Below, piece after piece: positions 57,668-64,000 of a stretch of 64,000 nt of DNA; the first letter of the stretch is position 1; each line of letters begins with the position of its first letter. The stretch covers positions 744,001 to 808,000 of the forward strand of contig CP012820.1 in assembly GCA_001936135.1 (NCBI GenBank), in the 5' to 3' direction. This stretch comes from Saccharomycopsis fibuligera x Saccharomycopsis cf. fibuligera. Its lineage: Eukaryota; Ascomycota; Saccharomycetes; Ascoideales; Saccharomycopsidaceae. The translations under genes were made by a program, and so were the position numbers. The notes beneath the pieces were generated by a model. The model was not told where the DNA came from, did no database searches, and saw nothing but the letters and a program-made list of their open reading frames with translations.

Positions 57668-58839
57668 TTCTTTTTTTCCACCTTCGCCTATTAAGAAGGT
57701 GGTGTTATTTGTGCTTTTATAAAAGCGTCAATTGATACTTCAATTATTCCTTACTACCAATTTTAAATGTGTTTGAGATAAAGCGTGCTCTGGGGAAAAA
57801 ACGATCCAAACGCACACCATGCTCGATAAGGCGCATATAATTTATGGTGTGGTGGAAAAATGAAGTACATAGTTGAAAATGAAGGCTAATTTTATCTAAA
57901 GATAAATTCATATTAAAAAGAAAAAAAAGATAATTCCGATTTCATTACAGTTTATGGTAAGCGGCAAATTAAATAATATTTTTTGTTTAGAAGTATGATT
58001 TAGCAAGAGCGGTACAATAGAAGGTTGGAGCTCTAGAATAGATATCGAGAAATTTCGACAGAGAAGAGCCGTATGTGTCAATAATAAAACAGCTATAGAA
58101 AGGAAGTCAAACTAGACTTAAATACTTGGACTTAACTCTCAGTTACTACAAAATATGCTAATACATGGAATGTTGTAAGAATGTTATGATGACAAAACAG
58201 TCTAGTAGTTGCTATTTCCATATTAATGACTATTGTTGGTGATAGAAAGACATCAACTCATCTTTTTTGTTTTACTATTTTACTAAAATACCCGTAGAAA
58301 AAAAAATTAGCGCAGAGATTTCAATGTATGTGCTGAAATACTATTGTTTAAATTAATCTTCAAAGTTCCTCTTTGATTAATCTATTTGGGTTCTTTTGTG
58401 TTCTCATTCTATTTTGAATTTCAATTCCCATTGGCTAACATAAATTTCCAAATTCGGTATTTAACAAACATATTGACAAAAGTGAAATTATACTGATTTG
58501 TCATTTAAACAAAGTTGTACATTATGCAATAAAACCGATTTTGAACATCTTCTGATACCGTCTGTGCATTCCTGCTCAGTCTGTATTCACAACCGGTGAG
58601 ATAAATGCACCTCGAAGTTTGTCATCAAAAACAGTATATTAAGGACAATGTGGTATTCCTTTCAACCCGTGTATATAAGGAAACGGGTGGAATAAATTGT
58701 AAGCCAAACCTAATAAATTTTTAAATCTTAAATTACTTTTTTTTGTTTCTAGCACAAGTAGTATATAGTCAATTGAAAGAAAAAACAGTCATATAAACTT
58801 GTCCGTATAGTATAAAAGTTCAATATAATTTTTTAGACA

Positions 58840-59060
58840 TATTAGTGGTACAGCTAAAAGACGGTTTATATAGTAATTTTAATGAAATATGGATGAACTG
58901 GAAGAAAAGATAAATCATTTATAATCAATATTGTTGGCTGAATATCAATCAAACGATTTGCGTTTTCAATGTAGCCAATAACGTAAATTGTATAATCAAT
59001 ATCGTAAATCGCTACACAACAAACTGTAATGTTCAGTTGCCATTACTTCTTACTATAAGT
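58840..59060 (+). repeat. Diverged repeat copy 1 (LTR-like)
   Basis: Shares in the same order GGTACAGCTA, GAACTGGAAG, TAAATCAT, TTGGCTGA, TAGCCAATAAC and ATCGCTACACAACAAA with copy 2 at about 59770-60000. Boundaries are approximate. No flanking coding sequence of a transposon is visible. Confidence 0.35.
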
Positions 59061-59769
59061 TTAAAATAGCTATATTGAGACATTCTCAGTCTAAACGTTC
59101 TTATGACAAGAAGCGTCTTAGGATGATTTTCTCTCATTGAGTCTCGGTCTCTTTTTTTATTAATCCAAACATAAGGACGATTTAATAACTATATATAAAT
59201 GATATAAAAAAGAATTTTATAGAGTTATCTACATAGCATATACAGTATAGCTCAATTGTTATCTTATAGAGGAAGCTCATATGAGTGAAAACTCCGTTAG
59301 TATTGTAATTTTCGTAATTTTGTCTGAGTTGGGATAAATCTAGAGGAGATCATGGTTTTGATGGTTGTTGTTTTTGTTTTAGTATATTTTGTTGTTGATA
59401 TCGATTGGTAACTAGAATGGGAATCTTCCTTTCACTAAGATAACGGTGTTATCTAATTCATTAGAGCGGTGATGTGGTAAACAAGACTGGGAATCGGAAC
59501 GGTTTTTCAATTGAAGTCCTTGTCGTTCTGTACGGGAGAGTAATTCTTCTGGAATATTAGGTAGCTGTCGATCTGGATAAATTCAATGGTGTCACTGGAT
59601 GGGAATATGAGGCTCTCCCCAGCCCAAATCTTTATTTATCTGTATTTTTTTTCTAAAAGGCTTGTGCTACAGGGCATTTGATCTAAAAATGCTCCATTTG
59701 CTAGTTGGTAACGTCCACACGCGAACATTACTTGTGTCTTTTACATAACAAATGTGTATTGTTCAGATA

Positions 59770-60002
59770 TGGTCCAGCTAAGTAACGACTCATATAGATA
59801 AAAAATGCTTTTATTCAAATATTTCTATATCTGGTTTATAGCAATATGGAGTTGAATCCTCTTTATATGGGTTTTCTAACAAAATAAGGTTGGACTGGAA
59901 GTAAACTTAAAGTAATCATTATCCATATGATTGGCTAACTGTTATGCAGTTATTAAAATTTTTTTAACCTAGCCAATAACCTAGATCGCTGCGCGACAAA
60001 TC
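59770..60002 (+). repeat. Diverged repeat copy 2 (LTR-like), close to tRNA-Glu
   Basis: Contains GGTCCAGCTA, GGACTGGAAG, TAATCAT, TTGGCTAA, TAGCCAATAAC and ATCGCTGCGCGACAAA in the same order as copy 1. It lies within about 100 bp upstream of tRNA-Glu, a favoured insertion zone for Ty1/Ty3-type elements. Confidence 0.35.
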
Positions 60003-60102
60003 TTCAGAGCACTACATACAACCACTAACAATTACCTACAAAAAGAGTTAAAAGTATTTCAATAGGATAGAGCCTCGTAAATAAAACAAAATCTTCATCA
60101 AT

Positions 60103-60174
60103 TCCGATATAGTGTAACGGCTAGCACGGTTCGCTTTCACCGAGCAAACCCGGGTTCGACTCCCGGTATCGGAA
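60103..60174 (+). tRNA. tRNA-Glu (anticodon UUC)
   Basis: 72 nt without intron. Acceptor TCCGATA/TATCGGA, D-arm with GTGTAACGGCTAGCAC, anticodon stem GTTCG/CGAGC with loop CTTTCAC (anticodon TTC), T-arm CCGGG-TTCGACT-CCCGG, discriminator A. The A-box and B-box regions are nearly identical to S. cerevisiae tRNA-Glu(UUC). T-rich termination sequence follows from 60179. Confidence 0.96.
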
Positions 60175-61293
60175 TTTCTTTTCTTTTTCTCTCTCACTTA
60201 TTAGAGTTTCTCAGCATACATAAACATGCTGAAAAACGGTTTATTGTCTCTGATTACAAGACCGAATTGAGTAATTTATATGCTCGTTATGAGCACATGC
60301 ACTTGTTTCAGCTGGCCACAGTCTGCGATTGTCGGTGAGGTGAAACTTTCCATGGAAAGGCGCCAACTTATAGTGGTTAAAAATTTCAGTCTGGTTTCCG
60401 CAAAAGTTCACATTGCTAAAAATCAATGCAGAAGATGCCTTTCCCAGTAACTGCTAAATAGCTACAGATTACCTTGATCAATGTGTACATTACGGTACGC
60501 ATAGATCTCTAGCTGTATCAAAAAGATTTCATTTTCTTTACCGGCGCCGATCTGTACACTGATCCTTGCCAACGTAGTCTGGAAGCTCTACAAGGATACA
60601 AAATGTACGGTACAGAGGGTTTTGCAACTGTTCACCAGATTCCACAGGGGTTTGAACAATCGAAAAAATGCAGGTGTGCAGGCAACTTTGATTTTGTGCA
60701 CAGAAGCAGCAAGACCCGAGATAGTGGATCAGTCGAGATATTAATGGTATACAAGTGTATGTTTAGACTGATGCTATGCTTGTAGAGCTCTGAAGAATAC
60801 AGTGCTGTGCTACCGTCTATTTACTTTCAAGGCATATATATATATATATGCCTTGAAAGTATGCCTTCCTTGCCTCAGAATGCAACTGCGGGGCGTTGGA
60901 GCATTAAATGGTGGACTTGAGCATACATGAGTGCAAATGAACAGCGCAAAAGGATCCGCGCAACGCACAAATCACAATGCAGCATCCGGTCACATGGGGA
61001 GACTGATTATATGCGTTCCACGCAAGTACTAGCACCAGCTAACGCTCACTAGTTGGCAGTGGTTCGCACTGGCACTACGTATCGTCCTCTCAAGAGCTGG
61101 TCAACTTTTGTCATTATTCAAGCTGAGACCTATTTGCTTCAGCTGCTCCAGCCCTTTCCTGGCCTTCCGCTTTCCTTTTGCACTCTCATTTTGCTAATAA
61201 TCAGCTCAACTTCTTTCTGCTACCTCAACTCGCCTCTGCAATCGAAAAAAGACAATCTACCTGCTCTTTCCCACTCACAGTGCGGCCAACACT
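60175..61293. other. tRNA-Glu 3' flank and promoter of the right-edge gene
   Basis: About 1.1 kb. A 60-codon frame at 60603-60785 and others are unsupported. Holds the 38-bp palindrome at 60823-60860. No further tRNA found. Confidence 0.4.
60823..60860. repeat. Perfect 38-bp palindrome with (TA)n centre
   Basis: ACTTTCAAGGCA and TGCCTTGAAAGT arms flank an alternating TA core; the whole 38 bp equals its own reverse complement with no loop. Shares the ten bases TTTCAAGGCA with the palindrome at 56717-56752. Confidence 0.9.
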
Positions 61294-64000
61294 ATGGTTC
61301 GCGCTTCTAAAGTTGATATTCCAAACCCTTTCAACAACAACGAGTACAAGCCCATTTTTCTCTCCTCCACTGAAGAAACAAGCGTCATCAATAAAAATGA
61401 TCTCACCAGACGCATATCTGAAATAGAAAAGAATTTGGAAGCAGTTGAGACTTTGCTTAACGACAACAGAAGTATTATAGTTGACGACGATAATGTTCAT
61501 AGATCAAAATCCTTTTCGTCCGCTAGTAAACGCGCTCAACAGGAAGACATGCGCTACAAGATACTAGAGCTCAAGAGGCGTCTTTCTAGTCAGAAGTCTA
61601 TCAGCGACATCAAGTCGGAAACAGAATTGAGCAGTTCGGGAAAGTTAAGACATTACCGCAGCGCTAGTATCATTAGTGACAGAATCGAGCGTCAAAGCAA
61701 ATTCAGCTTGGATCACAATGACTATGTCTATGGTAATTCCAAATACAGCGCTCCAATGTATTCAGAAAGCAACTTGGACTTGCTTTCATTGCCCGGGTTC
61801 AGGTATGAATATACCCAAAAGGATCAGGAGCTAAAACTGAACATAAACGCTCTCAGAGACAGACTAATACGGAAAAGAATTTCAGATACCGCCTTGTCGC
61901 TTAAAGCATACCCCTCAATCTCCCTGCCAGTCTCCAGAAATAATAGCACCTCCAGAGTGTCTCCAGAGCCAGAAAATGGCGCAGTCGCTTCGAAAAAGAA
62001 AAGATTGTCCATAATAGAAGACAGCTATGAAAAGCTCATCAGTACAGATGGAACGAGGAAGTCAATTCAGCTGGGTGAGCTAGATACAAAGCTTTCAGCT
62101 ACTGGTGCTACTGGTAATGCTGACTCAACTGCTAGTCTTCGCAACAGAAGGCTTAGCAACACAAACGGCAGCAGAAACCAGTTAACCCTGGAAGACGATA
62201 AGAAAAACCCACGTCGTAGCTTGTCGTATGGTTATCTTAGATACTCCCAATATACTAGCAGATCACCTATTCCTTCACCTACAGAAACCAGCTTCAGCAT
62301 GTTTACTGGTCGAAATACCATAGGAGGCAGCTTTTCCGTTGCAAACAATAACAGTACCAAGAAACTTGGTCACAGGGCCAGCAGTATCAACGGACAATTA
62401 GATTCAAGTTCAAACAAAAAGGTACTACGCATGGTCAAGAGTATAGAGAGTATGAATGGGAATTTGCCTTCTCCAAAGTTCGTTAACAATAAACTTGTGG
62501 ATAAAGAGAAGTTAGCTAAGCTAGCAGAGCTGAGAGAAAAGTCCGAAAAAAGAGTAGAACTATTGCGAAAGCGGCTCACAGCTGAAAATTATGGCACACA
62601 AAGCGAAAGTGCTGATGGTGGTAATTACAATAATAATAATAATAATAATTATAATAATAGAAGTGGTAAAGCAACAGAAAGTATTGCTGAGAAAGAGCTT
62701 CAGGAAGCTGATCCACATCTTACACAACAACAATCAGCCACTAAGACTAAAATTGATGACTTGAAGCGGCAAGTAAGCCTTAAGAAAAGTGGTCGTAAAA
62801 GTACTCATGCAATCACTTACTCACCAATATTAGATCCAAATTTTAGCACCCAGAGACCATTGAGCAGAACAGGGCAGTATCTTCGAAAGGTGGCCGAAAA
62901 GGAACAAATGCGTTCCCTCAAAGCATTGAAAGGTGATAATATCAGTGGTACTGCATATGAAAACTCATCGGAATACGCTAGTACTGAAGCCACTAAGGAC
63001 AGTTTCATGGATGCTGATAATGACGAAGACGGTAACGATGATGACGAAGGAGTTAATGGAGCTGAGAAAGTAACATCGCCAATACTGTTTGGATATCCTA
63101 ATGGCAGATTACCTGCCAATAATGCAGATAGCTACAGTAATAGTAATGATAGCCACAATAGTTATCCATTGGACAATCCGCCATCAGCGCCAATAACTGA
63201 ACCTATACCCGAGTTATCAGAAACAGAGAGATCTCCGGGACATAGCAACAGGTCAAGAACTGTAACAAATGCAAGCATTACCATTGCAACAGATAGCCTC
63301 GCTAATTCTAATATTGTGGCTAGTAACTCATCTCGCTCTCGTTCTCAAAGTCAGTCACAACCACAATCACAGTCAAAGTCACACTCACAATCACAATCAC
63401 AATCACAATCACAACCCAGAACGTCTGAAAGCACAAGCGTCTCTAGCTATCATTCTCCAAGCTCAACTACTCACCACGAATATGCTTATACTAAACCTGA
63501 TCTTGAGTCAGTGGCACAAAACTTGACGTACAGAAAGTCTGCATTTGCTGACAGTTTATCAAATGACAACGAACAACAACAGCAAAAGCAGGATAGCAAT
63601 ATTAATAAGCTCACTATTTATGACGAAGTGGGCGAAAATATTAATGATTTCCTTAATAGTAACATCAATGGCGATAGTACTGATGTTGGCATTATCAGCA
63701 AAACCAATGTAAACGACACAACGAGAATTATTGGGAAAAACGATGATGTAAGCAGTTATGAAGGCTTTGGAAATGACGAACTTAATGATAATGAGGGTTT
63801 AGTTAATTCTAGCATCTTGGGGTTTAGTGGTAGAGATAAAGCTGAGGCCAGAAGAGCAAAGGCCAGTGCTAAATTAAAAGTTACAAGTGAAAGCAAAATC
63901 AGCGCTTCGTCGCCAAGCCATAATGACAGCAATGATTTGTATGACCAGCAATCCAATCCGTCTTTCTCCACAGATGATATTGAGGATTTGGCCCCAAGTG
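61294..64000 (+). CDS. Large low-complexity protein, 3' truncated by window edge, unrecognised
   Basis: ATG at 61294 and open to the last base (at least 902 codons). It begins MVRASKVDIPNPFNNNEYKP. A short predicted coiled coil (DLTRRISEIEKNLEAVETLL, about residues 37-56) and further heptad-like Leu/Lys/Arg segments (about 88-100 and 400-430, with LAELREKSEKRVELLRKRL) are spread in Ser/Asn-rich disordered sequence. An Asn-rich run lies near 445-455, and a Gln-Ser repeat (about ten QS/KS/HS units) near 685-707. Many RRLS/RRxS sites could be phosphorylated. The layout suggests a cytoskeletal, polarity or kinase-regulated scaffold protein, but I do not recognise the family. Confidence 0.8.
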   Translation, partial: MVRASKVDIPNPFNNNEYKPIFLSSTEETSVINKNDLTRRISEIEKNLEAVETLLNDNRSIIVDDDNVHRSKSFSSASKRAQQEDMRYKILELKRRLSSQKSISDIKSETELSSSGKLRHYRSASIISDRIERQSKFSLDHNDYVYGNSKYSAPMYSESNLDLLSLPGFRYEYTQKDQELKLNINALRDRLIRKRISDTALSLKAYPSISLPVSRNNSTSRVSPEPENGAVASKKKRLSIIEDSYEKLISTDGTRKSIQLGELDTKLSATGATGNADSTASLRNRRLSNTNGSRNQLTLEDDKKNPRRSLSYGYLRYSQYTSRSPIPSPTETSFSMFTGRNTIGGSFSVANNNSTKKLGHRASSINGQLDSSSNKKVLRMVKSIESMNGNLPSPKFVNNKLVDKEKLAKLAELREKSEKRVELLRKRLTAENYGTQSESADGGNYNNNNNNNYNNRSGKATESIAEKELQEADPHLTQQQSATKTKIDDLKRQVSLKKSGRKSTHAITYSPILDPNFSTQRPLSRTGQYLRKVAEKEQMRSLKALKGDNISGTAYENSSEYASTEATKDSFMDADNDEDGNDDDEGVNGAEKVTSPILFGYPNGRLPANNADSYSNSNDSHNSYPLDNPPSAPITEPIPELSETERSPGHSNRSRTVTNASITIATDSLANSNIVASNSSRSRSQSQSQPQSQSKSHSQSQSQSQSQPRTSESTSVSSYHSPSSTTHHEYAYTKPDLESVAQNLTYRKSAFADSLSNDNEQQQQKQDSNINKLTIYDEVGENINDFLNSNINGDSTDVGIISKTNVNDTTRIIGKNDDVSSYEGFGNDELNDNEGLVNSSILGFSGRDKAEARRAKASAKLKVTSESKISASSPSHNDSNDLYDQQSNPSFSTDDIEDLAPS

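Larger units (their letters stand above)
57668..60102. other. 2.4-kb gene-free region with diverged repeats, probable retroelement remnants
   Basis: No frame above about 60 codons. Two stretches (about 58840-59110 and 59770-60040) share ordered, diverged segments and may be old long terminal repeats. TATATAAGG-like boxes occur near 58671-58680. Very AT-rich. Confidence 0.4.

Overview
The window is nuclear DNA of a budding yeast (Saccharomycotina). The genes are yeast orthologues, most without introns. The introns that do occur are short and use GTATGT/GTAAGT/GTACGT donors with TACTAAC-like branch points. The genome is AT-rich with long A, T, Asn and Asp tracts. CTG codons are very rare in the conserved genes (one noticed in the roughly 980 codons of RPN1), which fits a lineage of the CUG-Ser clade (Candida/Debaryomyces relatives). 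That placement is an inference. Translations here use the standard code, so a residue encoded by CTG may be Ser rather than Leu.

Layout. 1-17.3 kb: 3' part of a Golgi apyrase (YND1); a spliced MICOS apolipoprotein-O-like subunit; an Ivy1-like I-BAR protein; the mitochondrial carrier MTM1 (-); the sirtuin HST3 (-); an ECM9-like prenyltransferase-alpha-repeat protein (-), divergent from SAM50; and a four-exon Y14/RBM8A exon-junction-complex protein. 17.3-35 kb: a gene-poor 2 kb stretch, a 2-oxoglutarate/Fe(II) oxygenase, a SIT4-associated SAPS protein, an OSH6/7-type lipid transfer protein (-), divergent from a vacuolar MRP-type ABC transporter. 35-46 kb: proteasome subunit RPN1, a Yap-type bZIP factor (-), a putative GPI cell-wall protein (-), THR1, spliced VMA16, spliced ELF1 (-). 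46-56.6 kb: CIC1, a TGL4/5-type lipase (-), 4-hydroxyphenylpyruvate dioxygenase, two tandem five-exon genes for cysteine-rich secreted proteins (-), and TVP38. 56.6-61.3 kb: a long non-coding region with tRNA-Val(UAC, with intron) and tRNA-Glu(UUC), diverged repeats and perfect palindromes. 61.3-64 kb: the 5' part of a large low-complexity gene that runs off the window.

Most neighbours are ordinary housekeeping genes without a shared pathway. The likely novelty is the pair at 53121-55378. Neither gene appears as a long open frame. I assembled each from five short exons, all joined in phase 0, giving proteins of 249 and 239 residues with a signal peptide, 13-14 cysteines after it and a shared module C-x10-C-x(9-10)-C-x-C-H-F-x7-C-x3-C. 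In the first gene exon 2 repeats the module of exon 4; the second ends in a duplicated His/Asp-rich tail. I do not recognise the family. The second notable item is a Y14 homologue with three introns, which implies that this yeast keeps part of the exon junction complex that Saccharomyces cerevisiae has lost.
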